NCBI RefSeq assembly: GCF_019264485.1
Contig: NZ_JAHVAA010000006.1
Span: 124,001 to 188,000 of the forward strand
Direction of reading: 5' to 3'
DNA: 64,000 nucleotides
From: Sediminibacterium sp.
GTDB taxonomy: Bacteria > Bacteroidota > Bacteroidia > Chitinophagales > Chitinophagaceae
Shown here: positions 7,677-16,069 of the stretch, one piece after another
How positions within the stretch are numbered: the stretch's first letter is position 1
Layout of the letters: each line of letters opens with the position of its first letter
Made by a program: the position numbers and the translations under genes
The notes under the pieces: generated by a model
Told to the model about the DNA's origin: nothing
Seen by the model: only the letters and a program-made list of their open reading frames with translations
The model's database searches: none

Positions 7677-8322
7677 AACCCCATTTTTGCAGGTTAAGAA
7701 TTTCAATTTGCGATTTATGCTGCCTGATCATACCTTTTTCGGCGAGTTTCTTCATGAGCCTTGAAATTACTTCACGCGATGAATTGAGTTCCTGGGCTAT
7801 TTCGGTAAAAGAAATACTCAGCATGGGCGATTTGGTGGTAGTCTGGTGTTGTTTCAGGTAAAAGACCAAACGTTCATCCATATTCCTGAAAGCAATATGG
7901 TCTATGGTTTGTAATATGTCTTCAAAACGCTCACGGTAACTACTTACCACAAAATGATACCAGCTTTTGTGATTTGCCATCCATTGATCCATATAGGTAA
8001 GCGGAATGGTGATTACCTCTGTTTTATTGACCGTTTTAGCCATAATCTGACTTGTCTCCTGTTTAATGGCACAAACCATAGAGAGGGCGCAGGCCTGACC
8101 GGGCTGCAGGTAATACATAAAGAATTCATTTCCCTCTTCATCTTCCCTGAAAATTTTGATGAGCCCTGAAAGCACCAACATGGTAGAACGTATATTCTGA
8201 CCGGTTTTCATGAGGATATCGCCCGATTCAAATTCTTTTATTTCACCTATGGCAGCAATCTGATCCTGTAATTCTTTTTCAAAAAAAGGGAAATGTTTTT
8301 CTATGATCTCAGTAGGTATCAT
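7672..8322 (-). CDS. Crp/Fnr-family transcriptional regulator of the sulfur locus
   Basis: A 216-residue regulator: cyclic-nucleotide-binding-like beta-roll (about 5-115), dimer helix (about 120-150) and C-terminal winged helix. The recognition helix reads SSREVISRLM; Arg183, Glu184 and Arg188 have the spacing of CRP Arg180, Glu181 and Arg185, which read GTGA. Two cysteines, Cys78 and Cys84, lie at the roll-helix boundary and might sense oxidants or persulfide (inference); no FNR-type N-terminal Cys cluster is present. The ATG at 8322 was chosen; a GTG two codons upstream is possible. A box 44 bases upstream suggests autoregulation. Confidence 0.92.
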   Translation of the reverse strand: MIPTEIIEKHFPFFEKELQDQIAAIGEIKEFESGDILMKTGQNIRSTMLVLSGLIKIFREDEEGNEFFMYYLQPGQACALSMVCAIKQETSQIMAKTVNKTEVITIPLTYMDQWMANHKSWYHFVVSSYRERFEDILQTIDHIAFRNMDERLVFYLKQHQTTTKSPMLSISFTEIAQELNSSREVISRLMKKLAEKGMIRQHKSQIEILNLQKWGS

Positions 8323-8343
8323 GTACACAATTTAGACAATCTG

Positions 8344-8351
8344 CAAATTTA
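8344..8351 (-). promoter_or_regulatory. -7 element of the Crp/Fnr regulator gene
   Basis: TAAATTTG on the minus strand is a perfect TAnnTTTG. The operator at 8372-8387 occupies the position where the -33 TTTG would be, as expected for an activator-dependent promoter. Confidence 0.6.
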
Positions 8352-8371
8352 ACCTACTTAAAAAGCAGGTG

Positions 8372-8387
8372 CGTGACATTTGTCACG
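8372..8387. promoter_or_regulatory. Crp/Fnr-type operator upstream of the regulator gene
   Basis: CGTGACATTTGTCACG, arms CGTGA/TCACG around 6 bases. It is centred about 40 bases upstream of the start expected from the -7 element at 8344-8351. Confidence 0.8.
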
Positions 8388-8389
8388 GG

Positions 8390-8836
8390 CTATTTTTTGT
8401 TCAGGATGAGTAACTGGTGAAATTTTTCAATTTCTTTTTGTTCCAAAGCTGCAAGTGTTTTTCGTTGTTCCAGCTGCGTTTTAAGGAATAATACACGTTT
8501 ATGTTGCGGGTATTTTTCAAGTACCTCATTCATCAGTTTACTGTAGTCTTCGCTTGATTCCTGGTCCTTGCTTCTTATACTTTCTACCGGCGTTTTATCA
8601 CGTGTTGGCATTTTCAGTACAATGGCTTCCACTGCTGCAATAATACCTGTAGGGAGGTCGTTTATTTTTCTGGCTTTTAATAATAAACCTTCCAGTTGTT
8701 TTTTACTCAGGCTGCCACGGTCTTCGTACTGGTGCATGAGGCTCATAATAAACAAAGCATCTTTATTATGCTGGTAGCAAGCTTCCAGCAATTTATCTAT
8801 TACGTCTATCTTTTTCTTCTTTCCGGTTAATGCCAT
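8390..8836 (-). CDS. hypothetical protein, mainly helical
   Basis: A 148-residue protein I do not recognise. It is predicted to be mostly alpha-helical, soluble and charged, with a Lys-rich start (MALTGKKKKI) and a long helix near the C-terminus (about 95-140). I chose the ATG at 8836. The frame stays open for 62 codons upstream, but that stretch is the palindromic repeat of 8869-8976 translated and is unlikely to be protein. It ends 3 bases before the Crp-type box of the regulator and is probably not part of the regulon. Confidence 0.6.
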   Translation of the reverse strand: MALTGKKKKIDVIDKLLEACYQHNKDALFIMSLMHQYEDRGSLSKKQLEGLLLKARKINDLPTGIIAAVEAIVLKMPTRDKTPVESIRSKDQESSEDYSKLMNEVLEKYPQHKRVLFLKTQLEQRKTLAALEQKEIEKFHQLLILNKK

Positions 8837-8868
8837 CTGTATGAAATGAGAGGAAAGGTAGAAAAACC

Positions 8869-8976
8869 CTGCGAAATCTCCGTTTCCTCTCGTTCTCTGC
8901 GGTGAATATTCGCGTAAGTTCACCGCAGAGAACGAGAGTTTGCAGTCTACAGGACTCCTTCGGAGAGTTTTCGCAG
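8869..8976. repeat. nested palindromic intergenic repeat, copy 2
   Basis: A perfect 20-base inner stem (8887-8906 with 8919-8938, core CTCTGCGGTGAA/TTCACCGCAGAG) has a 12-base loop. It is flanked by outer cores CTGCGAAATCTCCG (8869-8882) and CGGAGAGTTTTCGCAG (8961-8976). Same family as 6593-6674 and 60802-60857. Confidence 0.8.
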
Positions 8977-9024
8977 AGAGTGTATAATGTTTTGGAGTAG
9001 TTTTAATATTCATAACTGCCATAT

Positions 9025-10560
9025 ATGTATCGTAATAGTTTACTTATTTGTTTTGCATCTATCTTTTTCCTGTATTGCAACCCTGCTAAAAAAACACAAC
9101 GAAATGAACCGGTAAAAACATCCGGCGCCGACAGAGAGTTCAGGGCAGCATGGATCGCCACAGTGGCCAATATTAACTGGCCCAGTAAACCCGGATTAAG
9201 TGTTGAGCAACAAAAACAGGAAGCCATTGAGCAGCTCGATTTTCTAAAAGCACATCATTTTAATGCAGTCATTTTCCAGGTACGCCCACAAGCCGATGCT
9301 TTGTATGAGAGTGCATTGGAGCCATGGTCTTATTATCTCACCGGTAAGCAGGGAAAAGCACCCGAACCATTTTATGATCCTTTACATTTCTGGATTGAAG
9401 CGGCACATGATCGTGGTATGGAGTTGCATGTATGGTTAAACCCATACCGGGCACATCATAAGGATGGGAAAGAGATCAGTGAACAATCGATTGTAACCAA
9501 ACATCCTGAACTGGTAATGAAACTAAAAGAAGGGTACTGGTGGATGGACCCTGCCAGAAAAGAAACACAGGATCATACATCGGCAGTGGTGATGGACCTG
9601 GTAAAACGTTATGATATAGATGGTGTTCATTTTGATGATTATTTCTATCCTTATCCATCTTACAATGGAACCGATGATTTTCCGGATGATGAAAGCTGGA
9701 AAATGTATCAGCAGTCAGGCGGTAAATTATCGCGTGGCGACTGGAGAAGAGATGCGGTGAATACCTTAATTGAAAGGTTATACAAAGAAATTAAAGCGGA
9801 GAAGAAACATGTAAAATTCGGGCTGAGCCCATTTGGTATCTGGCGCCCGGGTTATCCTGCATCCATTGAGGGGTTCGATCAGTATGATCAATTATATGCA
9901 GATGCAAAGTTGTGGCTGAATAAAGGATGGATTGATTATTTCGCTCCTCAATTATACTGGCCCATCAATCGTATGCCTCAGAGTTATCCGGTTTTATTGG
10001 GTTGGTGGCAACAGGAGAATACCATGCAGCGTCATCTCTGGCCGGGTATTAGTGTGGGGAGAGATACCAGTGCAAAAAACGTAAATGAAATCATGAGCCA
10101 GATTATGATTTCACGTGGCATGTTACCGGAAAGCATGGGAGTATTACATTGGAATATTTTTTCTGTTTCCAAAAATCCACCCATGGCAAAAGCATTGATA
10201 GAAGGGCCGTATAAAAAACAGGCGCTGGTACCTGCAAGTCCATGGTTGGGTACCAATGCTCCTGCAAAACCGGAACTAAATATTATTACTGAAAATGGAA
10301 AAGTAAAAATCAGTTGGAAACATGGAGAAGCAACGGCTGTATTTAAGTGGGTGGTTTATTACCGGTATGGAAGCCAGAAACGGTATCAGATACTTAACAG
10401 GAACGACAGGATGCTTGAACTTGAACAAAGCATAACTGCTGCCAATAAGGAAAGAATAAACTTATCTGCAGTTGCTGTAACGGCTATTGACAGATTGGGT
10501 AATGAAAGTGAAAAAAGTGAAATGCTGAGTTCAAATGGAACATCATGGACTACTCATTAA
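9025..10560 (+). CDS. GHL10 (DUF187) family glycoside hydrolase-like lipoprotein
   Basis: A 511-residue lipoprotein: signal peptide with lipobox FFLYC (Cys18), then a TIM-barrel of the glycosyl hydrolase-like 10 family. It opens with REFRAAWIATVANINWPS and carries FQVRPQADALY and DGVHFDDYFYPYP, the last with likely catalytic or binding acidic residues. A beta-rich C-terminal domain (about 410-511) resembles fibronectin type III. Relatives (YngK-like) act on cell-wall or other polysaccharides; the substrate is not known. The pullulanase gene follows after 88 bases, which contain a 38-base perfect palindrome. Confidence 0.88.
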   Translation: MYRNSLLICFASIFFLYCNPAKKTQRNEPVKTSGADREFRAAWIATVANINWPSKPGLSVEQQKQEAIEQLDFLKAHHFNAVIFQVRPQADALYESALEPWSYYLTGKQGKAPEPFYDPLHFWIEAAHDRGMELHVWLNPYRAHHKDGKEISEQSIVTKHPELVMKLKEGYWWMDPARKETQDHTSAVVMDLVKRYDIDGVHFDDYFYPYPSYNGTDDFPDDESWKMYQQSGGKLSRGDWRRDAVNTLIERLYKEIKAEKKHVKFGLSPFGIWRPGYPASIEGFDQYDQLYADAKLWLNKGWIDYFAPQLYWPINRMPQSYPVLLGWWQQENTMQRHLWPGISVGRDTSAKNVNEIMSQIMISRGMLPESMGVLHWNIFSVSKNPPMAKALIEGPYKKQALVPASPWLGTNAPAKPELNIITENGKVKISWKHGEATAVFKWVVYYRYGSQKRYQILNRNDRMLELEQSITAANKERINLSAVAVTAIDRLGNESEKSEMLSSNGTSWTTH

Positions 10561-10565
10561 TCGGC

Positions 10566-10603
10566 TTAACCCTGCCCCGGACTTAAGTCCGGGGCAGGGT
10601 TAA
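10566..10603. terminator. 38-base perfect palindrome, probable terminator
   Basis: Two 19-base arms without a loop, starting TTAACCCTGCCCCGGACTT, begin 5 bases after the stop of the GHL10 gene. As RNA it would form a very stable hairpin. No T tract follows, so it might be a processing, attenuation or repeat element instead. Confidence 0.55.
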
Positions 10604-10648
10604 GGTTGGGTCAAAAATGAATTGTATATTAATGGTTAAAACCTGCTC

Positions 10649-12628
10649 ATGAAGCGCCTTATTCTTTTCTGCTTCCTTATGATATTCGCAAAACAACATA
10701 CAGAAGCACAAAACCAGTACGATCAATACCCCACTTATAAAGGCAATGATCTGGGTTTAACCTATACCAGTCAGTCATCTTTATTCCGTATCTGGAGCCC
10801 GCCTGCTGCTGAAGTTGAGTTGAGGTTGTATAAGCAGGGTACGGGTGGCCATGTATATCGTTCTCTGGCAATGACAAAATCTCAATCAGGTACATGGGTT
10901 GCTAAGGTTGAAGAAAACCTGAAAGGAGTTTTTTATACTATTCGAACAAAAATTAACGGAAAATGGAACAATGAAGTAACCGACCCCTATGCCAGAGCCG
11001 TTGGTATCAACGGACAAAGAGCCATGGTGGTTGACTTGAAAGATACCAATCCTGATGGATGGAATAAAGACAGAAGCCCCGATTTCTCCGATAAAAACCT
11101 GCCCACTGATGCCATTATTTATGAATTGCATATTCGTGATGCAACCATTCACCCTTCCTCGGGTGTAAAACAGAAGGGCAAGTTTTTAGGACTGGCAGAA
11201 ACAGGAACCCAAAATACAGCCGGCTTATCGACTGGTCTTGATCATATAAAAGAACTGGGTGTTACACATGTGCACCTGCTTCCTTTTTACGATTACAATT
11301 CGGTAGATGAAACAAAAACCGATCAGTATAACTGGGGTTACGATCCTGTTCACTATAATGTGCCCGAAGGATCATACAGTACCAATGCTGCAGACGGCCT
11401 GACTCGTATACGTGAGTTGAAACAAATGATACAGGCTTTTCACAAAAAAGGATTGCGGGTGGTGATGGATGTGGTGTATAACCATACGGCGCTTACTGAA
11501 ACTTCTAATTTCAATCAACTGGTGCCGGGTTATTATTACCGCCAGAAAGCCGATGGTAGTTTTTCGGATGCCACTGCCTGTGGTAATGAAACGGCCAGTG
11601 AGAGAGAAATGTTCCGCAAGTTTATGCTGGAGAGTGTTTTGTACTGGGTAAAAGAATACCATATAGATGGTTTTCGTTTCGACCTGATGGGTGTGCATGA
11701 TATTAAAACCATGAACCTTATTTCAGATACCCTGCATAAAATAAAACCCGATATACTTTTATATGGTGAGGGCTGGACGGCAGGCGCCTCCCCTTATCCG
11801 GAAGAACAAAGAGCCGTAAAGAAAAACGCACATTTACTAAAAGGTATTGCTGTTTTCAGTGATGATATACGAGATGGTATTAAAGGCAGTGTGTTTGATA
11901 TAAAAGACAGAGGTTTTGCCACAGGAAAAACAAGCAACGCCGAATCGGTAAAATTTGGTATAGTGGCATCGGGTAAACATGTACAGATTGATATGCGTAA
12001 AGTGAATTACTCAAAAGAACCCTATACATCAGGTCCTGATAATGTGATTACTTATGCTGAGTGCCACGATAATAATATTCTCTGGGATAAAATTGCCTTA
12101 TCTGTTCCTGAAGCATCGGAAGCAGACAGGAAGAAAATGCATGAACTGGCTTTAACCATTGTACTTACTTCACAAGGCATTCCTTTTTTGCATGCAGGCT
12201 CAGAGTTTCTGCGTTCAAAGTTTGGAGAGGAAAATTCGTATAATAAAGGAGATAGTGTAAATGCGATTCGGTGGGATCAAAAGACTATTCATTGTGAATT
12301 AAACCATGCAGTAAAGAAATTAATCGAATTAAGAAAATCCTACTCGCCGCTTAGGATGAATACTCAGAAAGAGGTCAACAGTAAGCTACAGTTTTTACAA
12401 CTACTACCAGATGGAGTAATTGCCTATATCGTTAAAGGGAGGTTTCATGATAGCAAATTTGGGGAAATGTTGCTGTTATTCAATGGCAGCGCTGACAGCC
12501 ATACTATTAGCGTACCGAACGGAATATGGATTCCATTACTACAGGAAGATTATCTGACAACTCAAAAACCTCTACCAAACCAGATTAAAGTAGCTCCATT
12601 TAGCAGTTTAATATTAATTGGAAAATAA
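10649..12628 (+). CDS. pulA: type I pullulanase
   Basis: A 659-residue secreted GH13 debranching enzyme. There is an N-terminal signal peptide (to about residue 20), a CBM48 domain (about 30-125), and the GH13 barrel with the pullulanase-I motif YNWGYDPVHYNVPEGSY. Conserved regions are VVMDVVYNHTA, DGFRFDLMG (nucleophile Asp), YGEGW (acid/base Glu) and ECHDNN (transition-state Asp). A C-terminal beta domain follows. It cleaves alpha-1,6 branches of pullulan, glycogen or starch outside the cytoplasm. It is close to the GHL10 gene, but the intervening palindrome suggests separate or attenuated transcription. Confidence 0.93.
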   Translation: MKRLILFCFLMIFAKQHTEAQNQYDQYPTYKGNDLGLTYTSQSSLFRIWSPPAAEVELRLYKQGTGGHVYRSLAMTKSQSGTWVAKVEENLKGVFYTIRTKINGKWNNEVTDPYARAVGINGQRAMVVDLKDTNPDGWNKDRSPDFSDKNLPTDAIIYELHIRDATIHPSSGVKQKGKFLGLAETGTQNTAGLSTGLDHIKELGVTHVHLLPFYDYNSVDETKTDQYNWGYDPVHYNVPEGSYSTNAADGLTRIRELKQMIQAFHKKGLRVVMDVVYNHTALTETSNFNQLVPGYYYRQKADGSFSDATACGNETASEREMFRKFMLESVLYWVKEYHIDGFRFDLMGVHDIKTMNLISDTLHKIKPDILLYGEGWTAGASPYPEEQRAVKKNAHLLKGIAVFSDDIRDGIKGSVFDIKDRGFATGKTSNAESVKFGIVASGKHVQIDMRKVNYSKEPYTSGPDNVITYAECHDNNILWDKIALSVPEASEADRKKMHELALTIVLTSQGIPFLHAGSEFLRSKFGEENSYNKGDSVNAIRWDQKTIHCELNHAVKKLIELRKSYSPLRMNTQKEVNSKLQFLQLLPDGVIAYIVKGRFHDSKFGEMLLLFNGSADSHTISVPNGIWIPLLQEDYLTTQKPLPNQIKVAPFSSLILIGK

Positions 12629-12638
12629 CAGATACACC

Positions 12639-12646
12639 TATATTTG
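12639..12646 (+). promoter_or_regulatory. -7 element TATATTTG
   Basis: A perfect TAnnTTTG lies 18 bases before the ATG at 12665. The TTG inside it is in frame with the gene and could be mistaken for a start codon. Confidence 0.6.
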
Positions 12647-12664
12647 CACAAAATCAACAACGGT

Positions 12665-12892
12665 ATGACCATTGAAAGTTTTAAAGAACTGGCCCACGAA
12701 AAGAAACTGTTAGAGCTGAAGCATAACGGTGAATTGCTGGGTCCATATGAGCGCAGAAGCGAAAACGGTGACAGTAAAACCCCCGGTGATATTTTTACAC
12801 TGTTTGAATTTTGGGTGTTTTTGAGTGAAGATGAGAAAATGATCATCCCCACCCGCAGAAACCCGCTGTACAAGGCAGAAGAAGAAGAATAA
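12665..12892 (+). CDS. hypothetical small acidic protein
   Basis: A 75-residue soluble protein with no family I recognise. It has a charged helical N-terminus (SFKELAHEKKLLELKHNGE), a central aromatic stretch (FTLFEFWVFLSE) and a very acidic tail (KAEEEE). The ATG at 12665 is preferred because an in-frame TTG at 12644 is part of a perfect -7 promoter element. Gene density, codon use and its own promoter support it as real. Confidence 0.6.
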   Translation: MTIESFKELAHEKKLLELKHNGELLGPYERRSENGDSKTPGDIFTLFEFWVFLSEDEKMIIPTRRNPLYKAEEEE

Positions 12893-12999
12893 CCAGGCAC
12901 TCTCTTTATACATAGCCACAGGCGTATTGGATGAAAGGAAATATTTTCCAATTGTAATCTTTTACGACTGTGGCTATATTTATGCAGTAAAGCCAACAC

Positions 13000-14037
13000 A
13001 TGCCCTACCAACTACCTGCAGCAATTGTAAAAAAACAATTACACTACGATCTTATTGGTAAAGATTCTCAAAGAGGTATTACCCTCAGTTATGGCTGGCT
13101 GGCCAATCAGTGCGGACATTGTATGCTCGGTTTTATTCCTACTCATTTGCTCTATCTTCTTTTATCAAGCGTATTCCATGTGAAAGGAGCATCGTGGAAA
13201 GCTGCGGTGTTTATAGCACTGTTCTGGACCCTTTTTGAAATTTACAATGTGGTAAAACCACTTAGTCAGCAGAAAAAAGAAGGTGCTTTATTCGAACCCG
13301 ACTGGAAAAATATTATTCATGATACGGCAACCGATCTTGTTTTTTTTGCTACTGGCGCACTACTCGCCGGCTTATTATTGGGATTTAACTGGTACCTGCT
13401 TGCTGGTCTTTTGGTAATAGGGTTGGTGCTGGTTTCCCCATCCAAACACTGGTACCATACCAAAATATTTCAGCAAGCCGCAGAATATCCATTTCAGTTC
13501 AGGCTTAGTCAATGGAGGTGGAATATGAAAGAAGCCGACAAAACTACGGCCCTGTATTTTTTAAAGCAACCGAAAGCCGGTTATCATCTATTAATATCAG
13601 GCGCTTACAAAACCGGTAAAACATCGCTGGCAGTGGCTATTGCAAATGAGTTGTCTATAAAACACCATACTTGTAAATATGCTACATCCATGAAATTGTT
13701 TAGCTGGATGTTTGAATCGGATTTGGTGGAGCCATCCGTTCCATCCAATCTATGGAACTGGCGTAATGCAGATTGTCTGGTGATTGATGATCTCAATACC
13801 GGATTACCACATTCCGGTGAACTCATCTCTCCGGCTGTTTTCCTCCAACACATGAATGAAGGCCAGTATGCCGCACAAAATCTCAAAGCGTTACAGCAAC
13901 TGAATACCATCTGGGTATTGGGTGAAATAACATCTGTATCTGCGCAAACCCTCCAAAACAGCTGGCAGCATATGTTATCAGGTATGGGTGTTCCTGCTGA
14001 GAAGATAATACAGATTGATCTTAATCGTTCTGCCTGA
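13000..14037 (+). CDS. membrane protein with P-loop ATPase domain
   Basis: A 345-residue protein of unknown function. The N-terminal half has about four membrane helices (about 42-60, 67-84, 108-128 and 130-147). The C-terminal half is a P-loop domain with Walker A GAYKTGKTS (201-209) and Walker B CLVIDD (259-264), resembling small AAA/IstB-type ATPases. A charged linker (about 148-190) joins them. No partner gene is obvious: the neighbours are a tiny hypothetical gene and a convergent PAS-LuxR regulator 8 bases from its stop. Confidence 0.65.
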   Translation: MPYQLPAAIVKKQLHYDLIGKDSQRGITLSYGWLANQCGHCMLGFIPTHLLYLLLSSVFHVKGASWKAAVFIALFWTLFEIYNVVKPLSQQKKEGALFEPDWKNIIHDTATDLVFFATGALLAGLLLGFNWYLLAGLLVIGLVLVSPSKHWYHTKIFQQAAEYPFQFRLSQWRWNMKEADKTTALYFLKQPKAGYHLLISGAYKTGKTSLAVAIANELSIKHHTCKYATSMKLFSWMFESDLVEPSVPSNLWNWRNADCLVIDDLNTGLPHSGELISPAVFLQHMNEGQYAAQNLKALQQLNTIWVLGEITSVSAQTLQNSWQHMLSGMGVPAEKIIQIDLNRSA

Positions 14038-14045
14038 TACCATTA

Positions 14046-14789
14046 TCAGGGAAGAATATGATTATCGTAGGCAAAGCTCACGAGGTGGGTAAGACTTTTT
14101 ACATCGAAACGTTTGTACAGCGGAATAATTCTCTTTTCAATAGCTGATTGCGACACATTGAAATTACTGGCAATTTCCTTGAATGAAAAACCTTTCGCTA
14201 CCAATGCCAATGCTTCTTTTTCTTTATTCGAAATAGCGTACTGATAGAATAATGTTTTATTCAGTTCTTCTTCAAAACCAGATTTCTCGGGGCCGAAAGC
14301 AGCATAACGCATTACTTTACCGAAAGTGAGACTCCTGTTAACCTGAAAACGACCGATGATAGATAACACTTTTCCTTCTGCATGTTCAAAAACACCTACC
14401 CTCGCTACAATAGGTACTTCGGTACCATTCTTGTGCATCTTCTTCGACTCAATCATGAAACTGTATTTGTCGAGATCGCTATTGGTTTTATGAATAAACA
14501 TAAGCGCCTTATCATTTACTTCATGCACAAAGGGTGCATAAGCAGGGGCAGTCATGTTTACAATCTTCAGCATGGTTATTTCGTCGTCTTTATAACCCAG
14601 TACTTCTTCCCATCCATGGGCATAAATCATTCTGCCTTTTGCAAATGAATAAATATAAATTCCTTCTTCAGGAAATTTGGGAATGGTTTCATTAAAATGT
14701 TTCACTTCCTCTGCAGAAAGGTCTGCAGGGATATCGGTGATAAACTTTTTTGAATAAGTACCTAATCCGGTGGGTGCTGTCTGGTTCAT
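14046..14789 (-). CDS. PAS-LuxR transcriptional regulator
   Basis: A 247-residue protein with a PAS domain (about 40-155: IYIYSFAKGRMIYAHGWEEVLGYKDDEI is characteristic) and a C-terminal LuxR/GerE helix-turn-helix (about 182-240: KEKEALALVAKGFSFKEIA, then SQSAIEKRI). No receiver domain is present. The PAS part probably senses a small molecule or redox state. The gene is divergent from the candidate RNA and amidase to its right. The target genes cannot be told from sequence. Confidence 0.85.
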   Translation of the reverse strand: MNQTAPTGLGTYSKKFITDIPADLSAEEVKHFNETIPKFPEEGIYIYSFAKGRMIYAHGWEEVLGYKDDEITMLKIVNMTAPAYAPFVHEVNDKALMFIHKTNSDLDKYSFMIESKKMHKNGTEVPIVARVGVFEHAEGKVLSIIGRFQVNRSLTFGKVMRYAAFGPEKSGFEEELNKTLFYQYAISNKEKEALALVAKGFSFKEIASNFNVSQSAIEKRIIPLYKRFDVKSLTHLVSFAYDNHILP

Positions 14790-14999
14790 ACTCGTTTACT
14801 AAAAACACTCATTTCCTGCACCTGCGTCTTTTCACAGTTGACTTGTATAATCAGTCGCTGTACTTTTGGATTCAGAAAAGAGGGGTTATTAAACCTCGTC
14901 CGTTTAACAGTTTAAAATTAGTAATCATATACTAATACACCAAGAAACTATAACTCCTCTTATCTCATTGATAATCAGGCATTAGCCTTTATCGAATAA

Positions 15000-15150
15000 A
15001 CCTATCGGGGCTGTTACCGATCACGTCGGGGGGTGTGATCCTGTAACAGCCCTAGGGTTGAGCAAGCAATCATTAGTCCTATGGTAAGCCATTCCCCCAT
15101 CTGAAAGGGTGGGCACAGACCCGGATAACCCTATCCGGGTCTTATTTTTT
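15000..15150 (+). ncRNA. candidate structured RNA ending in an intrinsic terminator
   Basis: In a 446-base gap without a protein gene, a 10-pair stem GGGCTGTTAC/GTAACAGCCC (15008-15017 with 15043-15052) encloses a further 6-pair stem GATCAC/GTGATC. A small CCCA/TGGG hairpin follows, then an intrinsic terminator at 15118-15150. The 5 prime end is uncertain (perhaps within 14930-15000). It may be a stand-alone small RNA or a leader of the amidase gene. I do not match it to a named family. Bases 14790-14999 show nothing else I can support. Confidence 0.4.
15118..15150 (+). terminator. intrinsic terminator
   Basis: Ten-base arms GACCCGGATA (15118-15127) and TATCCGGGTC (15132-15141), loop ACCC, followed by TTATTTTTT. 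It ends 85 bases before the amidase start. Confidence 0.8.
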
Positions 15151-15235
15151 GGCATAGTTCAATAAGCAGGAAATCTTCTTTAAGCGGGATACCAGATTCA
15201 GTATAACATTTTCGATCAACCTAAATTATAAGCTC

Positions 15236-16048
15236 ATGCCACTGGCGCAATTCAGGATTTTTTCGCCGGATGAATTTGATGTTTATCTCAACAGTTCTGT
15301 TTTTTCAAGAACGGTGAAGATTATTCAGAATCACCACACCTGGCGACCGGGTTATTCGCATCTTAGTTCTCAGCGGGGAGAAATGTATTGGCTCGAATCG
15401 ATGCGATCGGTTCATATCAATGACCGAAAATGGAGTGATATTGGTCAGCACATCACCACCTTTCCATCAGGTAATATTGCATTATGTCGCCCGATTGACC
15501 TGGTTCCCGCAGGTATTCGCGGCGCAAATACAGGTGGTATATGCATCGAGCATTTTGGAAATTTTGATCTGGGTGCCGATCAAATGACCGATGCACACAG
15601 AAACTGTATCATCAGGCTGAATGCCTTGCTCTGTAAAAAATTCAAACTACAACCGAACGCTTCCACCATTGTATACCATCACTGGTATGATCAGCGGGGA
15701 AAAAGATTTTCGGAAGAAAAAATAAATTCAGGGTTGGTTGGTAATGAACAGAAGAGTTGTCCGGGTACCGGATTTTTTGGTGGTAATACCATTATGGCTG
15801 CACAGAATAATTTTTTTCCACTGATTACAGAAGCAATGAAAGATCAGGCCACAACACCTGTTGTTCAGCCAAAGATGAAAAAGGTAAAAGCTTCTGCATT
15901 AAACGTGCGTTCAGGTCCAGATAAAAATTCACCTGTTTTGAGGGTAGTTCCAAAAGAAACAGAATTGGCTGTGTACCAGGAAAGAGATGGCTGGAGCAAA
16001 ATCAGCAACACTGCCAACGAATGGGTATTTAGTAACCTCTTAATCTGA
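15236..16048 (+). CDS. N-acetylmuramoyl-L-alanine amidase with C-terminal SH3b domain
   Basis: A 270-residue protein with an amidase_2 (PGRP-like) domain (about 15-185) and a bacterial SH3 domain (about 212-270: ASALNVRSGPDKNSPVLR). Likely zinc ligands are His33 or His34, His148 or His149 in YHHW, and Cys175 in SCPGTGF. It would cleave the lactyl-amide bond in peptidoglycan. No signal peptide is evident. Phage-endolysin-like architecture is possible, but no phage genes are nearby. The next gene begins 22 bases downstream, so co-transcription is likely. Confidence 0.85.
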   Translation: MPLAQFRIFSPDEFDVYLNSSVFSRTVKIIQNHHTWRPGYSHLSSQRGEMYWLESMRSVHINDRKWSDIGQHITTFPSGNIALCRPIDLVPAGIRGANTGGICIEHFGNFDLGADQMTDAHRNCIIRLNALLCKKFKLQPNASTIVYHHWYDQRGKRFSEEKINSGLVGNEQKSCPGTGFFGGNTIMAAQNNFFPLITEAMKDQATTPVVQPKMKKVKASALNVRSGPDKNSPVLRVVPKETELAVYQERDGWSKISNTANEWVFSNLLI

Positions 16049-16069
16049 TCATCAAATCCAACATCAATC

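Noticed and set aside
6593..8976. Repeated CGCAGAG words considered as a CRISPR array
   Set aside because: No regular unit length or unique spacers; copies are nested palindromes kilobases apart.
12912..12977. ATAGCCACA/TGTGGCTAT inverted repeat before the P-loop gene
   Set aside because: Nine-base arms with a 48-base gap could be chance; no terminator or operator pattern that I can support.
15019..15040. GATCAC...GTGATC considered as another Crp-type box
   Set aside because: The arms have the wrong order (TCAC first, GTGA second) and the spacing is 10 bases; it fits an RNA stem instead.
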